Shown here in pieces: positions 52,813 through 60,874 of a stretch of 64,000 bases of DNA. The position numbers were made by a program, and so were the translations under genes. Positions within the stretch are counted from its first letter, which is position 1, and every line of letters starts with the position of its first letter. The DNA comes from Chitinophaga pinensis. GTDB taxonomy: Bacteria > Bacteroidota > Bacteroidia > UKL13-3. Location: the NCBI GenBank assembly GCA_945898275.1, contig CAMDHZ010000009.1, forward strand, positions 1 to 64,000. Reading direction: 5' to 3'. Under the pieces are notes generated by a model that was not told where the DNA came from, ran no database searches, and saw only the letters and a program-made list of their open reading frames with translations.

Positions 52813-55719
52813 ATGAAAAAAGGACTTTTACTTGCCGGTGTGCTAGCGTTCTCAGGAATTGCCTCAAATATTTGGGCGCAAACTCCTGCTGCTGCAACGG
52901 CCAACCCAAATCAAACCCAACTACTTGAAAAAGTAGCAGCTAATCCTGGTGAGCTAAAAATTTCTTACGAGAAGTACAAATTACCCAATGGACTTACACT
53001 AATTATCCATGAGGATCATTCAGACCCAATCGTGCATGTAGAGGTAACCTACCATGTTGGATCAGCGCGCGAATCTGCTGGAAAATCTGGGTTTGCACAT
53101 TTCTTTGAGCACATGATGTTTCAAGGTTCTGTTAATGTAAAAGACGAAGAGCACTTTAAAATAGTATCTGGTGCAGGTGGGCAAATGAATGGAACTACAA
53201 ATCGCGACCGTACAAACTATTTTGAAACAATGCCTTCAAATTATCTTGAAACTGCTTTGTGGCTAGAGGCAGACAGAATGGGTTTTTTACTAGATTCTGT
53301 TACTCAAAAGAAATTTGAAGTTCAACGTGCAACTGTAAAAAATGAAAAAGGACAGCGTGTAGACAATGTTCCTTATGGTAAAGTTGACGAAATAAAAGAT
53401 GCAGCATTATATCCAAAAGGGCATTCTTACAATTGGCCTGTAATTGGCTATTTAGAAGATTTAGACCGAGTAGATGTTGAAGATCTTAAGAACTTCTTTA
53501 TGCGTTGGTATGGACCAAACAATGCTTGTTTAGTGGTAGCTGGTGATGTTAACCCTTCAGATGTAATCAAATTAGCAGAAAAGTATTTTGGACCAATTTC
53601 TAGAGGTCCTGAAGTTAAGCCAATGCGCCTTGAGCCAGTTAGGTTGCCAGACACGCGTTACAGTAATTATGCCGACAATGTTTTTGCTCCAATGCACATG
53701 TTTGTATGGCCTTCTCCTAAAGCCTATTCTCCTGATGAACCAGCAATGGATGTTTTAGGATATATTCTTGGAACTGGAAATAACTCTATCATTTACAAAA
53801 CATTTACAAAGCCAGAAAGAGCATTTCAGGCTTACAGCTACAATTACAGTTCTGAATTAGCTGGAGAATTAGCAATTGCTTTCATTGCTAATCCATTTTT
53901 TGATGGTGACAATGATTTCGAGAAAAATCTTCAAGCCATGTTTAATGATTTTGATGCCAAAGGAATTTCTGATGATGACTTAAATCGTGCCAAAGGGCAA
54001 TTTGAAACCAATATTTATGGCATTATGAACAGTGTTGGATCAAAAGCTTCAATTCTAAGTCAAACTTGGTATTTAAGCCATGGAAACCCTAGGTTAGAGA
54101 AAAACTACAATTTAAATGACGAATTAGCTCGTTACCAAAAAGTAACTAAAGAAGATGTAATGCGTGTTTTCCGTCAATATGTAAAGGGAAAGAATTATGT
54201 TATGGTTACGGCATTCCCTAAACGTGGAAACGCTGCAGTAAACAAAGAAGAAACCAAAGAAACTACAACGTCTGGAACTGCTGTTAAATCAGAATTAGAG
54301 TATAAAGGCTTAAGCTACACTTCTCCAAAAGATAACTTTGATAGAAGCAAAAGACCAGAACCAGGACCAGCTAAAATCACCAATGTACCTGATTTCTACA
54401 CTACTAATTGGACAAACGGTCTAAAAGTTATTGGTACTGTAACCAAAGAAACTCCAATGGTTACTATTTTGCTTAACATGAAAGGCGGTAATATAGCTGC
54501 TGGTGACCCTGCAAAAGCTGGCCTTGCATCAATTACTTCTTACATGATGCAAGAAGCAACTCAAAATTATACCAGTGAAGCTTTTGAAAATGAACTTTCA
54601 AAACTAGGTGCTTCAATTAATTTTGGCGCAGGAACAGATAACCATTACATGCAGGTTGTTGCTCCTAAGAAAAACCTAGATGCTACTTTAAAATTAGTAG
54701 AAGAAAAACTATTGCGTCCAAAATTCAACCAAGATGAGTTCAAACTAAATCAATCTCAGGCTTACCAAGGTGTAAATGCAGAAAAATATGATGCTGGTGC
54801 AACGGCAGATTTAGCTTTCGCAAAACTAGTTTATGGCAAATCTATTGCTGCAGAGCCAGTAAGTGGAACTTTGAAAACAATTAAGTCATTTACATTAAAG
54901 GATGTTCAAAACTTTTATGACCGTTACTTTGCACCTGATTTTGCAACGTTAACCATTGTAGGTGATGTGAACGAGCAAGAAATCATGGGTAAACTAAAAT
55001 TCTTGCAAGATTGGAAAAAGAAAGGCGTGGTAATTCCTGCAGTTCCAACACCTGTTGTTGCGGCCGGCTCTAATAAAAACGTAATGTTGGTAGATAAATA
55101 CAAAGCTGCTCAATCTGAAATTCGTGTGGGTATGTTAGGTCAGAAATATGATTTCAATGGTAAGTTCTTTAAAACTGGTGCAATGAATTTTCCACTTGGA
55201 GGAGCATTCAACAGTCGCTTAAATTTAAACTTACGTGAAGACAAAGGCTTTACCTATGGTATTCGTTCTAGTAACTCTGGATACAAAGATAGAGTAGGTG
55301 TTTTTCAAATTGCGACAGGCGTTCGTACCTCTGCAACTGATAGTGCTTTACGTGAAATTATGAATGAGGTTTCTAATTACAGAGACAAAGGAATTACCGA
55401 TGAAGAATTGCAATTCATGAAAAATTCAATTACCCAAAGTGATGCACTTAGATATGAATCTAATTTCCAAAAAGCATCTTTCTTAAACAGACTTTTAGAT
55501 CTTGAATTGCCAAAAGATTATATCGCCCAACAAAATGCAACAGTTAAGTCTTTAACCAAAGAAGAAATTAACGCATTGGCTAAAGAGGTGCTAAAACTTG
55601 AACAAATGACTATTCTAATTGTAGGTGACAAAGAAAAAATCAAAGCGCCATTAGAAAAATCAGGTTACAAAATCACTGATTACAAAGAAGTTGAAGTTGC
55701 TTCTTACGAGAAGAACTAA
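52813..55719 (+). CDS. M16-family metalloprotease, two-domain (pitrilysin type)
   Basis: 968 residues with a signal peptide ending near SNIWAQ|T. The first M16 unit has the inverted zinc motif HFFEHMMF (HxxEH, about 97-104) and a downstream Glu in ATVKNEKGQR. The second unit (about 530-950) lacks a zinc motif and would act as the non-catalytic partner domain, with LNLREDKGFTYGIRS (about 810-824) as its conserved segment. It probably degrades peptides in the periplasm. A perfect terminator follows. None of the window's 10-mers lies in this gene. Confidence 0.92.
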   Translation: MKKGLLLAGVLAFSGIASNIWAQTPAAATANPNQTQLLEKVAANPGELKISYEKYKLPNGLTLIIHEDHSDPIVHVEVTYHVGSARESAGKSGFAHFFEHMMFQGSVNVKDEEHFKIVSGAGGQMNGTTNRDRTNYFETMPSNYLETALWLEADRMGFLLDSVTQKKFEVQRATVKNEKGQRVDNVPYGKVDEIKDAALYPKGHSYNWPVIGYLEDLDRVDVEDLKNFFMRWYGPNNACLVVAGDVNPSDVIKLAEKYFGPISRGPEVKPMRLEPVRLPDTRYSNYADNVFAPMHMFVWPSPKAYSPDEPAMDVLGYILGTGNNSIIYKTFTKPERAFQAYSYNYSSELAGELAIAFIANPFFDGDNDFEKNLQAMFNDFDAKGISDDDLNRAKGQFETNIYGIMNSVGSKASILSQTWYLSHGNPRLEKNYNLNDELARYQKVTKEDVMRVFRQYVKGKNYVMVTAFPKRGNAAVNKEETKETTTSGTAVKSELEYKGLSYTSPKDNFDRSKRPEPGPAKITNVPDFYTTNWTNGLKVIGTVTKETPMVTILLNMKGGNIAAGDPAKAGLASITSYMMQEATQNYTSEAFENELSKLGASINFGAGTDNHYMQVVAPKKNLDATLKLVEEKLLRPKFNQDEFKLNQSQAYQGVNAEKYDAGATADLAFAKLVYGKSIAAEPVSGTLKTIKSFTLKDVQNFYDRYFAPDFATLTIVGDVNEQEIMGKLKFLQDWKKKGVVIPAVPTPVVAAGSNKNVMLVDKYKAAQSEIRVGMLGQKYDFNGKFFKTGAMNFPLGGAFNSRLNLNLREDKGFTYGIRSSNSGYKDRVGVFQIATGVRTSATDSALREIMNEVSNYRDKGITDEELQFMKNSITQSDALRYESNFQKASFLNRLLDLELPKDYIAQQNATVKSLTKEEINALAKEVLKLEQMTILIVGDKEKIKAPLEKSGYKITDYKEVEVASYEKN

Positions 55720-55739
55720 CTAATTTCAATTATATTTAG

Positions 55740-55767
55740 AAGGGTCGGCAAACTTTTGCCGACCCTT
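55740..55767 (+). terminator. Intrinsic terminator of the M16 protease gene
   Basis: AAGGGTCGGCA (55740-55750) pairs perfectly with TGCCGACCCTT (55757-55767); the loop AACTTT can close further. It is followed by TCTTATTTTT. It lies 20 nt after the protease stop. Its 3' arm lies only 15 nt before the helicase start, which argues against the in-frame TTG at 55756 as that gene's start. Confidence 0.85.
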
Positions 55768-55782
55768 TCTTATTTTTATAGG

Positions 55783-58221
55783 GTGTCAGTTCAACAAATC
55801 AAAGATTGGTTCAAACAAAACAATAGAAAGCCATTTCCTTTTCAAGAAGAGGCTTGGGAGGCTTTTCTAAGTGGAGATAGTGGTTTGGTTAATGCCCCAA
55901 CAGGAAGCGGTAAAACCTATTCATTGGCCCTTCCAATTTTATTACATTGTAAAAACTCGAAAAAATCTGGATTAAAAGCAATTTGGATAACGCCTATTCG
56001 CGCCTTAAGTCTTGATATTGCAAATGCATTTAAGTCGGCTGCCGAAGCAATAGCGCCAAATGTTTCAATTGAAGTAAGAAATGGAGACACCAGCGTAAAA
56101 GATAGAAAAAGGCAGAAAGAAAAAATGCCTGACATATTAATTACAACCCCAGAAAGCTTACATCTACTCATTTCATCAAAGAGCAGTTATACTGAATTAG
56201 CATCGGTTCAAACCGTAATTATTGATGAATGGCATGAATTACTAGGAAGTAAAAGGGGAGTGCAAATTGAACTTGCATTGGCTTGGTTAAAATCTTGGCA
56301 GCCTCAACTTCAAATTTGGGGAATTAGCGCAACCATCGGAAACTTGGATCAGGCATTGGAAGTATTATTAGGTAATCATTTTGAACCTAAAAATACTATG
56401 CTAATAAAGGCATACCACAAAAAGGAGATTGAAATTATAAGTATTTTACCAGAGCAAATTGATGAATTGCCTTGGGCAGGGCATTTAGGTTTAAAACTTT
56501 TGCCACATGTTTTACCCATACTTTCCCAAGCCAAAACTACTTTGCTGTTCACAAACACAAGGGCACAAACAGAGATTTGGTATCAAGCATTACTCGAACA
56601 AAATCCAATGCTTGCTGGCCAAATGGCTATGCACCATGGCTCCTTGAGTCAGGAAATTAGAAATTGGGTAGAGGAACAAATTCATGCCGGATATTTAAAA
56701 CTGGTGGTTTGCACTTCGAGCCTTGATTTAGGCGTTGATTTTAGACCAGTGGAGCAAATCATTCAAATTGGCAGTCCAAAAGGTATTGCAAGATTTTTGC
56801 AAAGGGCGGGGAGAAGTGGGCATCAGCCGGGAGCTGTTTCAAAAATTTATTTTGTACCTACGCATGCAATTGAATTATTAGAGTTGGAAGCCATTAGAGA
56901 GGCTATTGAAAAAGAGCACATTGAAAGCAGAATTCCACTTATCAGATGTTTTGATGTGCTTTCTCAGTTCTTATTAACATTGGGCATTGGACCAGGTTTT
57001 AATTCAGAAGAAATGTTTGGAATAGTTCAAAAAACTTATTGCTTTCAAACTATCAATTATTCTGAATGGAATTGGCTCATGCAATACTTAGTAGCAGGAG
57101 GAAAGAGCTTGGAAGCTTATAATGAATTCTCTAAGTTACAGCAAAATGAAGAAGGAAACTGGCAACTTCTGGGGCGTAAAGAGTCTATGCAACATAGACT
57201 TAGTATGGGTACTATTGTAGGCAGCAATGCCATGAGTGTAAAATTTTTAAGTGGCGGCAACTTAGGAACAATTGAAGAATATTTTGCAGCTAACCTCGCA
57301 GTAGGAGATGTTTTTGGTTTTGCAGGAAGGAACCTGGAAATGGTTCAAATAAAAGACAATACTGTTTTGGTTCGAAAATCAAATTCAAAAGCAAGTAAAA
57401 TTCCGAGTTGGCAAGGAGGCAGAATGCCCTTGAGTCTTGAGCTTGGTAACTTGTTAAGAGACAAATTTGGTTTGAACCGAATCAACGAGTCTATCGAATA
57501 TGCGCTTATTAAACCATTGTTGGAAAAGCAAAAAGAAATTTCTTTTCTACCGAGCCCCAATCAATTTTTAATTGAGCAATTAGAAAGCAAAGAAGGTTTT
57601 CATTTATTCTTTTATCCCTTTGAAGGTAGATTAGTTCATGAAGGACTTTCGGCACTTGCTTCTTATAGAATTGCAAAACAAATCCCTATTAGTATTTCAA
57701 TGGCTATGAATGATTATGGGTTTGAATTATTAAGTGATCAAATATTAGAAGCTGAGGAAATAATGAGCTTTGATGTTTTCTCAGAGGAGAACCTCAGAAA
57801 TGATTTATTGAACAGTTTAAATTCAGGCGAAATGGCCAAAAGAAAATTCAGAGACATCGCTCATATTGCAGGACTTATTTTCAGAGGGTATCCTGGAAAA
57901 CCAGTAAAATCAAGACATTTGCAGGCCAATAGTAGCTTGTTTTTTGAGGTTTTTAAAACTTATGAGCCAGATAATTTATTGTATCAACAAGCTTTCGAAG
58001 AAGTGTTAGAACAACAATATGAAGAATTGAGGTTGCGCTCAACCCTTAAAAGAATTGGTAGAAGTGAGGTTATAATAAAAAAGCTGGAAAGGCCAGGGCC
58101 ATTAGCATTTCCAATTTTAGTAGATAGATTAAGGCAAAGTGTGACCTCCGAAACACTAGCAGACCGAGTAAAACGTTTAGAATTGAGTTTTATCAATAAA
58201 AAAGACAAAAAGAAAAAGTAG
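55783..58221 (+). CDS. Lhr-type (ligase-associated) DEXH box DNA helicase
   Basis: 812 residues from GTG 55783 (MSVQQIKDWFKQNNRKPFP), because an upstream TTG lies in the terminator. Walker A APTGSGKTYS (about 37-46), DEXH box VIIDEWHELLG (about 146-156), motif III GISATIGN, motif VI FLQRAGRSGHQ (about 344-354) are all present. The C-terminal part (about 400-812) fits Lhr-core with a DUF4438-type tail. Relatives commonly sit beside a DNA ligase and an exonuclease; neither is here. It probably acts in DNA repair. Exact 10-mers lie at 56205 and 57469, and another overlaps its stop (58221). Confidence 0.88.
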   Translation: MSVQQIKDWFKQNNRKPFPFQEEAWEAFLSGDSGLVNAPTGSGKTYSLALPILLHCKNSKKSGLKAIWITPIRALSLDIANAFKSAAEAIAPNVSIEVRNGDTSVKDRKRQKEKMPDILITTPESLHLLISSKSSYTELASVQTVIIDEWHELLGSKRGVQIELALAWLKSWQPQLQIWGISATIGNLDQALEVLLGNHFEPKNTMLIKAYHKKEIEIISILPEQIDELPWAGHLGLKLLPHVLPILSQAKTTLLFTNTRAQTEIWYQALLEQNPMLAGQMAMHHGSLSQEIRNWVEEQIHAGYLKLVVCTSSLDLGVDFRPVEQIIQIGSPKGIARFLQRAGRSGHQPGAVSKIYFVPTHAIELLELEAIREAIEKEHIESRIPLIRCFDVLSQFLLTLGIGPGFNSEEMFGIVQKTYCFQTINYSEWNWLMQYLVAGGKSLEAYNEFSKLQQNEEGNWQLLGRKESMQHRLSMGTIVGSNAMSVKFLSGGNLGTIEEYFAANLAVGDVFGFAGRNLEMVQIKDNTVLVRKSNSKASKIPSWQGGRMPLSLELGNLLRDKFGLNRINESIEYALIKPLLEKQKEISFLPSPNQFLIEQLESKEGFHLFFYPFEGRLVHEGLSALASYRIAKQIPISISMAMNDYGFELLSDQILEAEEIMSFDVFSEENLRNDLLNSLNSGEMAKRKFRDIAHIAGLIFRGYPGKPVKSRHLQANSSLFFEVFKTYEPDNLLYQQAFEEVLEQQYEELRLRSTLKRIGRSEVIIKKLERPGPLAFPILVDRLRQSVTSETLADRVKRLELSFINKKDKKKK

Positions 58222-58301
58222 GTTTGAACCAAGTGAAAAATCCGATTACTTTTGCAATAAATAAATTAATAAATTCGACTAAATTTTTTAAACTTTCATA
58301 C

Positions 58302-59687
58302 ATGAAGAAACTGATGTTATTTGCGTTGCTGGCAATTAGCTTAGCCGCAGGAGCCCAAACCAATCGCGTTAATGATGCAGCAATTTATTTGCGCAATGGA
58401 GAAATTGAAGATGCAAAAAAAGCTGCTGAGGAGGCAATTGAGCATCCTGATACAAAAGCAGACGTAAAGGCTTGGTATTATTATGTATCAATTTTAGATA
58501 CTATAATTAAGAATCCAACTGCTTATTCAAAACTTGCAGATAATGTGAATGAAAAGTTTTATGGAGCTTGCATGAATTGTGTGAAATTCGATGCCAAAAA
58601 CAAATTTGGTTACTATTGCAAAGAACAGGCTTTAATTAATAGTGCTTTTTTGAGTTTTAATTCAGGTATAGCAGCTTATGAAGCAAAGGATTATGCAAAA
58701 GCAATTGCTTATTATCAAATGGTATTAGATGTTATCCCATTCGACAAGAATGAAGATTTAAAGAAAAACAACCTGTCTGAAAAGAACATTTATTTATACA
58801 TGGCTTATTCTGCGGTTCAATCCAAAAACAATGAGAAGGCTAAAATTTATTTAGGTAAATTAATTGAAATGAATTATGATGACCATTTGATTTTCTCACA
58901 AATGGTAAATATACATTTAGAAGAAGGCGATACAACAAAAGCTTTGACTGTTTTAGATGATGCCCGCAAACGTTATCCATCTGAAAAAGATCTTATTAAT
59001 CAAGAGTTGAATATTTACCTTGCTGCTGGTAAGCAAGAAGTTTTAATTGATAAAATAACTGCAGCCTTAGAATTAAATCCTGATGATGCAACTTTACTAT
59101 ATGTTCGCGGTAATATCTATGATAACTTTAGCAATGATTTTAATAAGAGATATAGGGCTCAAAGAGATTCAGTAAGCATTTGGAAGCGTAAAGCAAATAC
59201 AGAAAAGGTTCCGGCTAAAAAGACAATATTTATTACAAATGCAGGAAATTGCCAAAAAAGGGCTGATGCTTTACTTGTGACAAGCAAAGAATATGCCGCA
59301 AAGGCAGAAATTGATTACAAGAAAGTAGTAGAATTAAACCCAGAATACATTGATGCATTTTTTAATTTAGGAGCACTTACCAACAATAAGAGCACAGAAA
59401 TCGCAGAGAAAATAAATAACTTACCAAATAATATTTCGCAAGTTGAATATGATAAAAGATTAGCACCACTGAAAAAAGAACAAATAGTAATCCTAAATCA
59501 AGCCTTAAGTTATTTTAATCAAGCGCTTTCAATAGCAGAAGCAAAGCCAGAAGACACAGATGCTGCCAAAAAGGAAAAAAGAGCATATTTAATTGATATT
59601 TTATACAGTATTCAACAGGTTTATGCTAATTTAGGTGATGAAAAGAAAACAATGGAAGTGATGAACAGGAGAAAAGAATTGGAATAA
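58302..59687 (+). CDS. Secreted TPR protein
   Basis: 461 residues from MKKLMLFALLAISLAAGAQ (58302), with cleavage after GAQ. The earlier in-frame start at 58224 would spoil the signal. The mature part is helical, with TPR-like units such as AYEAKDYAKAIAYYQMVLDVIP, LEEGDTTKALTVLDDARKRYPSEKD and LELNPDDATLLYVRGNIYDN (cut by helix pairs), then KVVELNPEYIDAFFNLGAL. It should be a periplasmic scaffold. A strong terminator follows. Confidence 0.82.
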   Translation: MKKLMLFALLAISLAAGAQTNRVNDAAIYLRNGEIEDAKKAAEEAIEHPDTKADVKAWYYYVSILDTIIKNPTAYSKLADNVNEKFYGACMNCVKFDAKNKFGYYCKEQALINSAFLSFNSGIAAYEAKDYAKAIAYYQMVLDVIPFDKNEDLKKNNLSEKNIYLYMAYSAVQSKNNEKAKIYLGKLIEMNYDDHLIFSQMVNIHLEEGDTTKALTVLDDARKRYPSEKDLINQELNIYLAAGKQEVLIDKITAALELNPDDATLLYVRGNIYDNFSNDFNKRYRAQRDSVSIWKRKANTEKVPAKKTIFITNAGNCQKRADALLVTSKEYAAKAEIDYKKVVELNPEYIDAFFNLGALTNNKSTEIAEKINNLPNNISQVEYDKRLAPLKKEQIVILNQALSYFNQALSIAEAKPEDTDAAKKEKRAYLIDILYSIQQVYANLGDEKKTMEVMNRRKELE

Positions 59688-59714
59688 ATTGTAATAGAAT
59701 TTTATTCTCCATTT

Positions 59715-59747
59715 AAACAGGATGTTTGTTTTGCAAGCATCCTGTTT
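59715..59747. terminator. Bidirectional terminator between the TPR and lacI-type genes
   Basis: AAACAGGATGTTTG (59715-59728) pairs with CAAGCATCCTGTTT (59734-59747), 14 bp with one G-U pair and a 5-nt loop, followed by TTTTGTTTT on the + strand. Its 3' end meets the stop of the leftward lacI-type gene (59752), so it can serve both transcripts. Confidence 0.85.
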
Positions 59748-59751
59748 TGTT

Positions 59752-60744
59752 TTAATCAATTAGAGGTGTTTCAATAAAATAATTACCTTTTATTATTCTT
59801 TGTTCTTTCAGCTGTTGCAAAAGCAATTGAGCAGCTTTTTTGCCTAGATCAAAACCTGAAGTTTTTACATAAGGAATTTTAAACTGGCAAATATTTGGTA
59901 AAAAACCATCGCTCATTGAGATTGTCTTAATTTCTCTGGAAAGGCTGAGTCTTAGTTCATAAGCGGCTTTAATCACACCTTGTAAAATTTCGTCACTCAT
60001 AATAAATAATCCCTCAGGCCTATTTTTCCCATTCCATATATATTTAAAAACTTCTTCCGCCTCTTCAGAATGGTAAGCAAAGTGAATCAAGCCAGGGCCT
60101 GGTTTAATGCCATGGTCAAAAAGTGCTCTTCGAAAACCACTTAATCTATCTTGTGATATAGATAATCTTTCATCACCAAAAATACCTGCAATTCTCTTGA
60201 TATTTCGATTGTTTTTAAGGAGATAACTGATGCCATCATAAGCTGCCTGTTCCCCAGGAATGGATACTTTACAGGTGTCTGAATCTTGTTTAATTTTATC
60301 AAAAAATACCATTGGAATTCCTCTTGAAATGAGTTCTTTAAAATGCTCCAACTCTGAGCTCTCTTTGCATAAGGAGACTAAAATTCCATCAACTCCTAAT
60401 CTTACACAAATCTCTGCATTTTGCTTTTCTCTTAAATAAATATCATTTGAATTTAAAATTAGTAATTGGTAGCCTTCAGCATGCACAATTTCTTCTACTG
60501 CTTTAATTACATTAGGAAAAAAGTAATTGGCAACTTCTGGGATAATTAAGGCAATAATTCCACTTCTTCCTTTTCTTAAGTTAATGGCTGTAATGTTGGG
60601 CTGATAACCTAAGCGTTCAGATAATTCTATAATAGAAGCTTTAAGCTCTTTGCCAACATCTGGGTGGTCTCTAAGTGCTCTAGAGACTGTAGATGGATGA
60701 ATATCTAGGTATTTAGCAATATCTTTTATTGTAACTTTACTCAT
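59752..60744 (-). CDS. LacI/GalR-family transcription regulator
   Basis: 330 residues, full length. N-terminal HTH and hinge: MSKVTIKDIAKYLDIHPSTVSRALRDHPDVG (about 1-31). The periplasmic-binding-like core has GIIALIIPEVANYFFPNVI (about 62-80), DGILVSLCKES, FFDKI and MSDEILQGVIKAAYEL. The bound effector is unknown but probably a sugar or sugar derivative. It is divergent from the TonB receptor and symporter, which are its likely targets through the two palindromes at 60788-60811. Confidence 0.9.
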   Translation of the reverse strand: MSKVTIKDIAKYLDIHPSTVSRALRDHPDVGKELKASIIELSERLGYQPNITAINLRKGRSGIIALIIPEVANYFFPNVIKAVEEIVHAEGYQLLILNSNDIYLREKQNAEICVRLGVDGILVSLCKESSELEHFKELISRGIPMVFFDKIKQDSDTCKVSIPGEQAAYDGISYLLKNNRNIKRIAGIFGDERLSISQDRLSGFRRALFDHGIKPGPGLIHFAYHSEEAEEVFKYIWNGKNRPEGLFIMSDEILQGVIKAAYELRLSLSREIKTISMSDGFLPNICQFKIPYVKTSGFDLGKKAAQLLLQQLKEQRIIKGNYFIETPLID

Positions 60745-60787
60745 AAATTGAAATACAAGGTAGTAATTAACAGTAATTTATCAACAA

Positions 60788-60797
60788 CAATCGATTG
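60788..60797. promoter_or_regulatory. Candidate LacI-family operator 1
   Basis: CAATCGATTG, a perfect 10-bp palindrome with a central CG, as required by the LacI/GalR core AANCGNTT. It lies 43 bp before the regulator's start codon and about 78 bp before the TonB receptor start, in the shared divergent region. Confidence 0.5.
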
Positions 60798-60811
60798 CGC
60801 AAACCATTGCG
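60798..60811. promoter_or_regulatory. Candidate LacI-family operator 2
   Basis: CGCAA-ACCA-TTGCG, perfect 5-bp arms with a 4-base centre, directly next to operator 1. The arms CGCAA/TTGCG resemble outer parts of PurR/LacI-type sites, but the centre lacks CG. It may be a second half-site pair or cofactor site. Confidence 0.35.
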
Positions 60812-60845
60812 GTATTCGGTTTGAACCAACTTAGTTACTGAAGTA

Positions 60846-60853
60846 TAATTTCG
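60846..60853 (+). promoter_or_regulatory. Possible -7 promoter element of the TonB receptor gene
   Basis: TAATTTCG differs by one base from the Bacteroidota -7 element TANNTTTG. A TTTG, itself inside the exact 10-mer copy at 60818-60827, lies 22 bp upstream and could be the -33 element. The start codon is 22 bp downstream. Assignment by sequence only. Confidence 0.35.
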
Positions 60854-60874
60854 ATTCACCAAAATAAATCAACT

